Assembly: GCA_049642465.1 (NCBI GenBank)
Contig: JBAROV010000155.1
Coordinates: 1-64,000 of the forward strand
From: CAWDPQ01 sp049642465
Lineage (GTDB): Bacteria > Acidobacteriota > Vicinamibacteria > Vicinamibacterales > 2-12-FULL-66-21
DNA: 64,000 bases
Direction: 5' to 3'
The notes beneath the pieces are model-generated. The model saw nothing but the letters and a program-made list of their open reading frames with translations. It ran no database searches and was not told the origin of the DNA. Within the stretch, counting starts at the first letter, position 1, and each line of letters opens with the position of its first letter. A program made the position numbers and the translations under genes. Positions 31,154 through 39,905 of this stretch are shown here, one piece after another.

Positions 31154-33946
31154 TTAAAACTCGCGTGTTTTCAGGAAATCCCGCCACCGGTCCACGAGGT
31201 CCCTCTGCAGCCCGCCTGCAGCGGCGTACGCCGCGGCATACGCTTCGAACCGCGCACGATCCTCCTCGAGCGTGCGCGTGCTGCGTCCATTCGCACGCCC
31301 CTCGTAGATCAGGCGGAGTGCCAGGAACAATCGCTCGGTATCCTCGCGATGCCGATCGAGATAACGGTCGAACACCGCCAACGCTTCGTCCGATTTCCCT
31401 GCCATCGCCAGTGCCGTCCCGAGGCGAGGTTGCACATCAGGGTCGTCTGGCCATCGTCCAGATGCTTCTTTCAACAACTCGACGGCCTGTTCGATTTCCC
31501 GCTGTCGCAGGAGAGCATCTCCGAGAACGACATAAACCAATGGCGTGCCACTTTCAGAGACGAGGGACGTCTGCCACGCCGCCGCCGCGTCGCGATCGCG
31601 CCCGTTGGCGGCATAGCATGCGCCCAGATAGAAGATCGCGGGAAAGAATTCCGAATCGGCCCGAATCGCCTCACGAAACCTGGTTGCCGCTGTCTCGAAA
31701 TCGCCCTTCGCGTACAGCGTCAATCCCTCGAGGAAGGTGGCGGCCAGGGCGTGGCCCGCGCTCTTTGCCACGCTGGCCGCTGCCTCGAGTTGGCCACTCT
31801 GCGACAGCTTCGCAACCTCCGGTGGGATCGGTGCTCGACCATCCGCACCCATTCGATCCACGAAGGCCGTGACGACATGCGGCGCCAGGACCGACGCGCG
31901 CTGGAACGGATCGATCCGAACAGAAAAGGGTGCCGCTCTTCGCGCTCCCGGCCGTCCGCGCCCGGCACCGCCGGCACCAGCCGTTGACGATCGAACGATA
32001 CGGAACGGACGAACCAAACGCGCCGTCGTTTTGCCGCCGATAGTCACGATGGCGCGAGCGTAGTACTCGCCGGGAGGAAGCAGGCCGATCGGGACGATGC
32101 CTTCAGCAGCACGACGTGACGTGGAACTGACCCCCTCATCGAAGCGCGCCGCCGTACCGTCGAGTGCACGGGAATCTTCGCGTGCTGCAACCTCGAACGC
32201 GACTTTCAAGTCGTTCCAGACGCCAGGCGAGTCGGCACGCAGCTCGAGATAGCCGTGCAGCGACTCCGCATCGACAAATTCGCCGCTCACCGTGGGCGCG
32301 GCGGTGCTTTCGGCGCTTCCAGGCGATTCACCGATGAGCAAATCACCGAGGCGTGCCGGACCGGCCCCCGTGAGTTGCGCCTTGAAAGCATGTTCGACGC
32401 TGCCCGTATTGCCGGAGTCGTCTGCGACGGCGAGCTTCAGTCCGTAGACGCCTGCCGTACGAGCGGAAGCGGCCGTGACAAACGACTGCGTTCGGTCTTC
32501 ACGAATTGGCGTCTTCACCTGTCGCTCGAATTGGCTCGCGACGACGTCACCGTTTGGACCCATCAGTGCGTAGCCCGCGGCCACTTCGCCGGTGGCTCCC
32601 TCCTGCCGCTGGATTTCTGCAGCGATGAGAATTCGCAGTCCGTCGCCGTCCCGATCCGGGAACGTATAGGCGGTCACTCTCAACGGAATATCGGTCAGCA
32701 ATCCCGGTGAACGCAGAGCCTCCGCCACGACCTCTTCGTTGCTGTGCGGGCGAGGAGGTAGGACGCTGAACTCCTGGCGGGCGCGCACTTCGATGTTGCG
32801 ACGATCGGGAATGTCGATCTTGATCTTGTGTGGCTTGCCATCTCGATCGCCAGGCTCCGGTGCGAAACCGAGCAGGTAGTGACCGGACAGCTCTCGAGTC
32901 AAGCGCTCGAAGATATCGTCCGCGTTTCCGACGACTCGGTAGAGCGATCCGCGGGTGAGCCCGGCGAGCAGCGCGAGACCCTCCTCGGCAGCCCCGACAT
33001 CCTCTCCACGCGTGGTGGATCGTCGTGGTGCCGAGGCGTCAGCGGCACCTGCGTCAATCCGCAAGACGTGGAGCGTGACGCGGCCTTTTGCGGCGAGCGG
33101 TCCGAGCCATGCCAGCGCCGATCGGTCTTGATCGATGACGAGCGCCTCCGACAAGTACACGATGGTTTTCGGCGTCTGACTGGCCGAGAGGCGCTCCATG
33201 AGCACGCGTAATCCCGCGAGCGCGTTCTTTGACCGCAGCCGCGCCTCGCTCACGACCTCGCGCGCTTCGGCCGTGAGTTCCTGCACGCACACCTGGCGAT
33301 CGGTCCCAGCACACTCTCGATCTGCCGTCGTGTTCAGTGCCGTCTGGTCGCCTCGGTCGATCCGCAGCGCTTCCCCCACGCCCACCCGCTGCAGACCTGG
33401 TGTCGCGAGCGCCTGGCCGGCAATCCTCGGAAGCTGCGCCTGGATGAGCGAGTGATTGGCTGTGAAATTGATCTGCGGACCTGGACCGGGGATCGCAAAG
33501 AGCGCGACCCGATCCATGGGAGAAAGGCGTTTGATAAATCGCGTCGCCGATTCCGCCGCGCCACGCACGCGACCTGGCGATATGTTCCCCTGGTCGATCA
33601 CCAGCATCACCAGCCGGCCGTTGGCCGCGTCGAGATTCGAACTGTAATACGGCGATGCGGCAGTGGCGTGCGCTGCAGGCGCGAGACGGACGAACTCGGC
33701 CGACGAAATCCGTCTCGGCGCACCATCGACCAACACGCTGAAGTCGTTCGCAGCGAGGTTGTCGATTGGACGTCCTTCGCGATCGAGGACGTTCACATCG
33801 ACAGCCACGACTTCCGCTTCGGCTTTGAATCGGGTCCGTCCCGCCGCGCTCGGCTGTTGCGCGATCGCCATTGTCGCAAAGAGTCCCGCAGCAACGCTGG
33901 CCAGCGTGGGCACCATCACAATATTCAGAAGCGGCGCGCGTGTCAT
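31154..33946 (-). CDS. VWFA-related Acidobacterial protein with C-terminal TPRs
   Basis: A 930-aa secreted protein. ATG 33946 overlaps the upstream VWA gene's stop by 4 nt. The signal peptide is LASVAAGLFATMAIAQQ. The VWFA-related domain spans ~45-340: VVAVDVNVLDREGRPIDNL, ADFSVLVDGAPRRI, then LVMLVIDQGNIS where the MIDAS DxSxS should be (here DQGNIS), KTIVYLSEALV and YLLGFAPEPGDRDGKPHKIKI. Residues ~400-720 are beta-rich. The last ~220 residues are TPRs (FLEGLTLYAKGDFETAATRF, LGDALLRQREIEQAVELLKEA). Such proteins are abundant in Acidobacteriota and unassigned in function; a surface or periplasmic scaffold is a reasonable guess. Confidence 0.88.
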   Translation of the reverse strand: MTRAPLLNIVMVPTLASVAAGLFATMAIAQQPSAAGRTRFKAEAEVVAVDVNVLDREGRPIDNLAANDFSVLVDGAPRRISSAEFVRLAPAAHATAASPYYSSNLDAANGRLVMLVIDQGNISPGRVRGAAESATRFIKRLSPMDRVALFAIPGPGPQINFTANHSLIQAQLPRIAGQALATPGLQRVGVGEALRIDRGDQTALNTTADRECAGTDRQVCVQELTAEAREVVSEARLRSKNALAGLRVLMERLSASQTPKTIVYLSEALVIDQDRSALAWLGPLAAKGRVTLHVLRIDAGAADASAPRRSTTRGEDVGAAEEGLALLAGLTRGSLYRVVGNADDIFERLTRELSGHYLLGFAPEPGDRDGKPHKIKIDIPDRRNIEVRARQEFSVLPPRPHSNEEVVAEALRSPGLLTDIPLRVTAYTFPDRDGDGLRILIAAEIQRQEGATGEVAAGYALMGPNGDVVASQFERQVKTPIREDRTQSFVTAASARTAGVYGLKLAVADDSGNTGSVEHAFKAQLTGAGPARLGDLLIGESPGSAESTAAPTVSGEFVDAESLHGYLELRADSPGVWNDLKVAFEVAAREDSRALDGTAARFDEGVSSTSRRAAEGIVPIGLLPPGEYYARAIVTIGGKTTARLVRPFRIVRSSTAGAGGAGRGRPGARRAAPFSVRIDPFQRASVLAPHVVTAFVDRMGADGRAPIPPEVAKLSQSGQLEAAASVAKSAGHALAATFLEGLTLYAKGDFETAATRFREAIRADSEFFPAIFYLGACYAANGRDRDAAAAWQTSLVSESGTPLVYVVLGDALLRQREIEQAVELLKEASGRWPDDPDVQPRLGTALAMAGKSDEALAVFDRYLDRHREDTERLFLALRLIYEGRANGRSTRTLEEDRARFEAYAAAYAAAGGLQRDLVDRWRDFLKTREF

Positions 33947-35088
33947 CGTCTGCTCAGGCGGTAGCCCTGTCTGGCGCGGACCGTGTGCCGGCCTCCGGCC
34001 ACTTCGACGCGGATGGTGTGCCATCCGTCGTCTCTCCGATTGTCCGGCGCCGGGTACGACAACAGATACTGGTGCCTGAGGTCCTCGAGGACCTCACCGA
34101 ACACTCCATCGAGTCTGGACGCGTCATCGGTAAAGAACGCTCGCCCCCCACTGACGGATGCGATCTGCTCGAGGAGCTTTTGCAGCGTCGGAGCTTTTAC
34201 GGCGCGCCCGAGACCGATTGCGTAGATGGTGGCATCGCTTCCTTCGGTCGTTCGAATCGCGGCATCGAGTGCGGCATGGCTCGATTGGTCGTCGCCGTCG
34301 CTGAAGAGCACCACCGCGCGGCGGCCCGACTGACGGCCGAGGATCTCGATAGCGCGGATGACGGCGTCGTAGAGCGCGGTTCCGCCCCAGGCACCGAGTC
34401 GATCGACGGCCCGAACGCGCGTCGCTGGATCCGTCGCGCGGCGTGCCGGGGTGAAGATGTTTTCGTTGAATGCGAGTACGGTGACCTGGTCGGACGGTGA
34501 GAGTTCAGCGAGGAACCGTTTTGCCGCCTGCTTCACCGTAGCGATGGAGTCACGCATGCTTGAACTGACATCGAGTGCCGCCACGAGCTCGAGCGGGATG
34601 TTTTCCGACCCGAAGTGCGTGATTGGCTGCGCCGTACCGTCGTCGAACACGCGAAAGTCTTCCCGCGTCAGCCCGCGCACGAACCTGCCGCCGCCGTCGG
34701 TCACGACGGCGGTGATTTGAATGACGTCGACATCAACGTCTTCGGTGACCGACAGGCCCCGTGTGTGTACCGTATCGACGAGGCGAGTGCCCGTCCGAAG
34801 CGTCGCGGCGACCCTGAATGTGTGCTCCGCGATCCGTTCTCCCGCGTCCCATTCACACTCGAAGGGGGGGCGAGCGACCGTGCAGATCTGATGGGCGTCG
34901 GCAAAAAACGTGACCTGAGCGACGTCGCGCACAGCAGTGGCAGGCTCGATCTGGGCAACCAGGCGAATGGAACCGGCGACGTACGCGCCCTCAGACGGGG
35001 TTACCAGGCGAATGGTTGGCGAGAGCGTTTGCGCGGCCAGGCCGCATAACAACAGAGGTGGCGCCAGCGCGAACCGCATCGGCCGCAT
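33943..35088 (-). CDS. VWFA-related Acidobacterial protein with intact MIDAS
   Basis: A 381-aa exported protein. Signal: FALAPPLLLCGLAAQ. Residues 25-110 form an Ig-like beta domain (IRLVAQIEPATAVRDVAQVTFF). The VWA domain begins with the family lead-in VIQITAVVTDGGGRFVRGL and EDFRVFDDGTAQPI, then the MIDAS ELVAALDVSSSMRDS near residue 171, the conserved Thr in GGTALYDAV and the Asp in VLFSDGDDQSSH. It ends YLLSYPAPDNRRDDGWHTIRV like its larger neighbour. It starts 3 nt after the stop of the unknown 884-aa gene and overlaps the next gene, so the three are one translational unit. Likely a metal-dependent protein-binding module outside the cytosol. Confidence 0.9.
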   Translation of the reverse strand: MRPMRFALAPPLLLCGLAAQTLSPTIRLVTPSEGAYVAGSIRLVAQIEPATAVRDVAQVTFFADAHQICTVARPPFECEWDAGERIAEHTFRVAATLRTGTRLVDTVHTRGLSVTEDVDVDVIQITAVVTDGGGRFVRGLTREDFRVFDDGTAQPITHFGSENIPLELVAALDVSSSMRDSIATVKQAAKRFLAELSPSDQVTVLAFNENIFTPARRATDPATRVRAVDRLGAWGGTALYDAVIRAIEILGRQSGRRAVVLFSDGDDQSSHAALDAAIRTTEGSDATIYAIGLGRAVKAPTLQKLLEQIASVSGGRAFFTDDASRLDGVFGEVLEDLRHQYLLSYPAPDNRRDDGWHTIRVEVAGGRHTVRARQGYRLSRR

Positions 35089-35091
35089 GGA

Positions 35092-37746
35092 TCAATGGCG
35101 AGTTTCGGGTAGCGTGGCCGGAATCAGTGCGCCACCAGCCGAGAGCGCGGCAACATAATCAATCAGGCGTTCTCGCGGCAGGCTGCGAGCGGTCCGCTCG
35201 AAGGTCGGCCAATCGTCAAAGAAGGCAGGCTGTGCCTGGTCCAGCACATCCTGCGTGGCGTAGGCCAGAATGCCAGGCGCTAAAGTAGCCGGTAGTTTGG
35301 CCTCCGCGAGAAACTCCGCCACGCGCAACGAGACATCCGCGCCGCGAGTGGCGAGGTGACCAGTGGACGATCGTCCCGCGCGCAACTCCCAGGGTTCCGC
35401 CGACGGCATCCTGAGGCACAGGCAGCCGTCGAGCGTCGCGGTTGCAGCGCCCCACGCATCGTAGTGGCGCGCCTTCGCTCGAGGCGAACCCAGCCAGAAC
35501 AACTCGACGAGCGAAAAGCGAGACAACGCCTGGTCGCGTTCGTGCTCGACGGTCCATGCCAGCGCTTCCCGGCGCCATTCGCTCAAGCCGGCATCGCTCG
35601 CCACGCGCTCGATGTCCGAGCGATTGTTCTGGATGCCCGTGATTCTGGCGCGCCCGCGCTCAATTGCTGTCGCAACATCGCCAGGCGTCGGCGCGGACTC
35701 GGCGATCGGGCCGAAAAGCGCCGCGGTCAACGTCGCGGCGGCACGCACGCTCGTGCTCAAGGTCGGCTCACCGGGCATGTCGCTCTGATCCAGACGCCGG
35801 AGCGCCAGCCGGGAGAGGGCAACATCCAGCGCCAGCAGTGAGCCGGTCACGCGCCACCCGGAACGATCGCCGTGTTCTTCGCGCGGCAGTCGCCACGCCG
35901 CGTTTTTCGGTGCTCCAACGCCATCGTCGAGCGCGAAGTCGTGACGCAGTGCCGCGTCGCCTGCCGAGACCGCGGCGCCCTCTGGTTCACCGAGATGCAG
36001 CGCGTAGACGATCGACATCAGCGTATCCGCGAGGGCCTGTTCGAGCGCGGTGCGGTCGGCATCGGTTGCGGCGCCGAGCGCCGCCAGGCGCGCGTCGAGA
36101 GTCGAACGCGATGGCGCAGTGTCGCGCAACGCCGCCCGTTGCCGATCTCTCACCCGGTGGAGCCGGCGCAATTCAGCCGTTGTCGGATCGACACGGTAGC
36201 GGCGCCCTTCCCATTCGATAACCTGGGGCTGAGCGGTCGTATCTCTCACGCCGGCGCAAGCCGCGAGGATCGCTTCTTCGATCGGATCGGCGGCGTCTGC
36301 TTGAAGGGGAAACGCCTGAACGAGCTCTTGGCGCAACCAGCCGGCGAAGGCTGCGCCGTAGCCGGTATCTCCGGAAATCGGAAGGGCGAATAGCGAGGCG
36401 GTGAGGTCGGCGGCGCGTCGCGAATCGATGCCGCGCATGCGAGCTGCCCGGTCGATGATCGCGAGCGCGCTTTGAAATTGAGCGATGGCCGCGCGGCGGC
36501 GCTCTGGTACGTGGATATTGTTCAGAAGCGTTGCCGTCCGTGCCGCCGTTGCATACATGGTTGGGCTTTTCGCGCCAATGCGCTCGAGCGTCAGCGCCAA
36601 CGCAGGAAACGCAGACACTCCACGAAGCGCGGTCAACAGCGTGCCGTCTTCTCGCGTCGCCGTTGGGAAGACACGTTGCGCAAACAGGAAAGTCTCAAGA
36701 CGCCGCCGCCCAAGTGGACTGGGGACGAGCGAGATTCGGCGCGCCAGCCAGCCAGGCTCAATCGCCGATACGTCCGCGGCGCTCGAGTCTGACGGGCTGG
36801 GCGGTAGATCGGTCGTAGCTTCATGAAATACGGCGTCCCACATCCGGCGGCTGGCAGGACCGCTCAGCTCTCCGCGATCGGTCGCGGTCGCCAGCGATAT
36901 CACCAGGGACGGGTCGAGCGCTGGACGGACAAACGGACGGTCGGGCGTGTGCCACTCAGGGGCCGCCGCCTCGAAGACATCGAGCAACTCGCGCACGCGT
37001 TCGAGGCGCGCTGCCTCGGATTCGCTCGATCCCAACACGACCTGCTGACGATGGAGGTCGAGATGCGCGACGGTGTCGTAGAACCACGCCAGCCGGCCGT
37101 TTCCTCGAATCAGCCGTTGCACAAATGCAGAAGGTCGTATGACATCCGCCCCCACGACCGCGGACCAGAGCGATTCGGCCTCGGTTCCCCCCGGTACCGA
37201 TACACGGCCGCCCCGCACTCTGATGCTCCGACCAAACGCTGCGAACGTGCCAGCGTTCCGGCGAAGATGCAGCAGCGTCTCCCGATCCGGCCCCAGCCAC
37301 CCCAACGTGTCATCGTCCAACGCTGCAAGTCCGTGATAGAGGAGGGCCGTCGCCCGCTCGGACAGGATCGCGGGAATGATCTCTGAGTCGCGTACCTGGC
37401 GGGTCAGCAAGGTTTCGCGCCAGATCGAAGCATCGAGCGGGAGAGGTACGCGGTCGCGCCCCTCGTCCATCGGATGGCTGAACTGCTCGGTAAGAATCGC
37501 GCGTCGCTTTTGATCCTCGACGCTTGTGCCGTCAGGGGAATCGAAAGCGAGCCTGACGATCGACACAATGAGCTGGCTCTTGTCGGCAGGATCGAGTCCA
37601 ACGCTCGTGGCAAGTTGGGCGACTGTGACAGGCAGGGGGACGGAGGTCCTGACTGCCGGCTGCCGGGCACCGAGCGCGCCATAAGACACGAGCAGTATGC
37701 CGACGAGTGCTGCACGCGCGCGCAGCAGTCCGGCGGGGCTCTCCAT
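35092..37746 (-). CDS. Large secreted helical protein of unknown function
   Basis: The 884-aa product has a hydrophobic N-terminus (RAALVGILLVSYGALGA) and then long Ala/Leu/Arg-rich, predominantly helical sequence without any catalytic motif I recognise. Features that recur are short helix pairs (LTRQVRDSEIIPAILSERATALLYHGLAALDDDTL, cited as 120-154), a Glu-Trp-Glu-Gly-Arg beta turn near residue 500 and a Cys pair in DGCLCLRM near 780. It lies 11 nt after the M28 peptidase and 3 nt before the VWA gene in the same direction. The context suggests it works with the two VWA proteins at the envelope. I cannot name a family. Confidence 0.75.
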   Translation of the reverse strand: MESPAGLLRARAALVGILLVSYGALGARQPAVRTSVPLPVTVAQLATSVGLDPADKSQLIVSIVRLAFDSPDGTSVEDQKRRAILTEQFSHPMDEGRDRVPLPLDASIWRETLLTRQVRDSEIIPAILSERATALLYHGLAALDDDTLGWLGPDRETLLHLRRNAGTFAAFGRSIRVRGGRVSVPGGTEAESLWSAVVGADVIRPSAFVQRLIRGNGRLAWFYDTVAHLDLHRQQVVLGSSESEAARLERVRELLDVFEAAAPEWHTPDRPFVRPALDPSLVISLATATDRGELSGPASRRMWDAVFHEATTDLPPSPSDSSAADVSAIEPGWLARRISLVPSPLGRRRLETFLFAQRVFPTATREDGTLLTALRGVSAFPALALTLERIGAKSPTMYATAARTATLLNNIHVPERRRAAIAQFQSALAIIDRAARMRGIDSRRAADLTASLFALPISGDTGYGAAFAGWLRQELVQAFPLQADAADPIEEAILAACAGVRDTTAQPQVIEWEGRRYRVDPTTAELRRLHRVRDRQRAALRDTAPSRSTLDARLAALGAATDADRTALEQALADTLMSIVYALHLGEPEGAAVSAGDAALRHDFALDDGVGAPKNAAWRLPREEHGDRSGWRVTGSLLALDVALSRLALRRLDQSDMPGEPTLSTSVRAAATLTAALFGPIAESAPTPGDVATAIERGRARITGIQNNRSDIERVASDAGLSEWRREALAWTVEHERDQALSRFSLVELFWLGSPRAKARHYDAWGAATATLDGCLCLRMPSAEPWELRAGRSSTGHLATRGADVSLRVAEFLAEAKLPATLAPGILAYATQDVLDQAQPAFFDDWPTFERTARSLPRERLIDYVAALSAGGALIPATLPETRH

Positions 37747-37757
37747 GTGGCGTCATT

Positions 37758-39905
37758 TTACTCTCGCAGCACCTCAGCTGCGCGGCGGATGGCTGCAGCC
37801 AACTGTCTTGCCTGCTCGGCGGCTCGGGGTGCGTCGTGTGCGTCAAGCGCTTCGGAAACGCCGGGAAATATCTCTGGTGCGTAAGTGTACTTCGGTGCGT
37901 AGACCAGGTGCCGGTACCAGGGTCGTCCGGGAATGCCGGCGCTCGAAAGAAAGGCACGCTCGAATCGCAGCATCTTTCGATTCAAAGTGAGCAGTCCATC
38001 ACCATCGCTTCGTTCCAGGGCCGTCTCCCGACGTCGGTCAAACCCCGCAGCATTGGTGCGCAGGGATTCGATCGCTGTCCCGACCTCTCTCATCGCGGCG
38101 GCGATCGGCGGGTCGAGGGGTTTTCTCGAAAGCTCGGTCCTGCGGCGCAACTCCATGAAGAAGTCGTTCAGACGATCCGCGGCGGCAGACGGATCGAGCG
38201 GAATGGCATCGGCGTTGGCGAGCCGCAACGTGGCAAGCCCCCAGATCTTGACGAGTGCCGTGTGGTACAGGAATCCTGGATCGCCGATGCGCGAAACCCA
38301 ATTGTGATTGTCGTACATCGAATGGTAGACGCCGTAAGGCCCATCAAACGACAGGTCGGCAATCGGCACACCAAGATGATTGAGAAACACGGTGTAATCG
38401 GACCCACTGCCGAGCCTGTTGTTCACGAGCTCGTCGCTCGATCCGGTTGGAAGCGCGCCACGGTCTTCAGTTCGCCTCGCACGCGCGGCGGCAGCAACCG
38501 GGATGCGGAGACGTGGATCGCCGACAGCCTGCGCGACGTCGCCAATCAGTCGATTGAGTGACGGGACGGCCGCGGCGGCGAAATGCGGGCCGGATGCGGC
38601 ACTGTCCACGTTCAGGTAGGCGACCGCACTGTCCCGCAGCTTCTCCTGATGCTCTTCACCCCACTCGGTAGACGAAGTCAGCGTGAACTCCTCGGCGTCC
38701 CAGCTCGCAAAAACGATCGTGCGTTTTGGTCGCCATCCACCTTTCGCGAGACCGCCAAGCGCATTCACGAGTTCCATGAGCGCAGCAGATCCGCTCGAGG
38801 GATCGACGCCGCCGTAGACCCACGCATCACGGTGGTTGCCGACGATCACGAGTTCATCGGGGCGTTCGCGTCCCGTAATTCGTCCTGTGACGGTCCAAAT
38901 GGGACGAACGAGGTCATCCGATTTCACGCGCAGCCTGACCGTCGCCGGCCCGGGCCCAGTGCGGTAGGTCATCGGAATGCCGCCCTGCCAGCTTTTGGGC
39001 GCGATCTGACCGCTGAGAGATTCCAGGATCGGCCGCGCATCTTTGTTGGAGAGTGGTGCGCTGACGATCCGCGGAAGCGATGTGGCGCTTCCACGATCGA
39101 TGCGGCGGGCTTCCGGAATCGATGCCCATCCAGGCGTCAACGGATCGCCCGGAACCATGAAGTCGTAAACGATGCCGCCGCGCTGGATGTGGCTCGGCGG
39201 ACCCCAGGGCCCATCAGGATAGACCTTGCCCTTGCCTTCACCGTCATCTGCCGGATCGGAATAGATCAGAATTCCCGCCGCGCCGCGCTGCTGTGCCGTC
39301 AGCGCTTTGAAGCCGCGATAGCTATACGGTACTGAATACCGAACCAGGACGATACGACCGCGAACCTCGATGCCTTGTGACGCGAGCCAGTCGTAGTCCG
39401 AAGGGTTGCCAGATCCCGCATAGACGACTTCGCCGGTGACGTCGCCGGACGCGGAGTAGGCGTGATAAGGGATGCCGAGGTCCTCCGGCGGCGCCTGCGA
39501 GTACGGATCGCCAGCTATCGGATCTTCTCGCATCGACGCCCGCCAGGATCGCGGCGTGGTCATCTCCACGCTCACCTCGAGTGGCCAGGGAAGCAGCACA
39601 TCGTGCGTGGAAATCTGCACGTCGTCGAGACCAGCAGACATGAAGTTGCGGGCCGTCCAGTCTGCGAGTTCCTTGTCGCGCGTCGAGCCAGCGATGTGGG
39701 GCGTTGCGGTGAGAAACTTATGGGCTTCAATCAGACGATTGGCGTCGGGGAGCAAGACGAATCGCTCTTCGAGCTGACGCTGGGCCGCCGAACCCTCGCG
39801 GGTAAACCCAAACAGGTTCCGCGGCGCCCGCTGAATGGCCGTGACGGCGACGCATGCGGCGCACAAACCTGCGACCGCCAACCTCCGCACTCGCACCAGC
39901 GTCAC
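37758..39905 (-). CDS. M28-family aminopeptidase (glutamate carboxypeptidase II-like)
   Basis: A 715-aa secreted metallopeptidase. GTG 39905 overlaps the upstream stop (GTGA). The signal is RLAVAGLCAACVAVTAIQ. A protease-associated insert spans ~130-290 (YAGSGNPSDYDWLASQGI, QRGAAGILIYSDPADDG). The two-zinc site follows the GCPII pattern: His in NHRDAWVYGGVDPSSGSAAL, Glu-Glu in SWDAEEFTLTSSTEWGEE, Asp in YLNVDSAASG and the last His in GVYHSMYDNHNWVS. The C-terminal TFR-like dimerisation helices are present (NDFFMELRRRTELSRKPL). Length is typical of GCPII/NAALADase. Probably releases amino acids from peptides in the periplasm. Confidence 0.94.
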   Translation of the reverse strand: MTLVRVRRLAVAGLCAACVAVTAIQRAPRNLFGFTREGSAAQRQLEERFVLLPDANRLIEAHKFLTATPHIAGSTRDKELADWTARNFMSAGLDDVQISTHDVLLPWPLEVSVEMTTPRSWRASMREDPIAGDPYSQAPPEDLGIPYHAYSASGDVTGEVVYAGSGNPSDYDWLASQGIEVRGRIVLVRYSVPYSYRGFKALTAQQRGAAGILIYSDPADDGEGKGKVYPDGPWGPPSHIQRGGIVYDFMVPGDPLTPGWASIPEARRIDRGSATSLPRIVSAPLSNKDARPILESLSGQIAPKSWQGGIPMTYRTGPGPATVRLRVKSDDLVRPIWTVTGRITGRERPDELVIVGNHRDAWVYGGVDPSSGSAALMELVNALGGLAKGGWRPKRTIVFASWDAEEFTLTSSTEWGEEHQEKLRDSAVAYLNVDSAASGPHFAAAAVPSLNRLIGDVAQAVGDPRLRIPVAAAARARRTEDRGALPTGSSDELVNNRLGSGSDYTVFLNHLGVPIADLSFDGPYGVYHSMYDNHNWVSRIGDPGFLYHTALVKIWGLATLRLANADAIPLDPSAAADRLNDFFMELRRRTELSRKPLDPPIAAAMREVGTAIESLRTNAAGFDRRRETALERSDGDGLLTLNRKMLRFERAFLSSAGIPGRPWYRHLVYAPKYTYAPEIFPGVSEALDAHDAPRAAEQARQLAAAIRRAAEVLRE

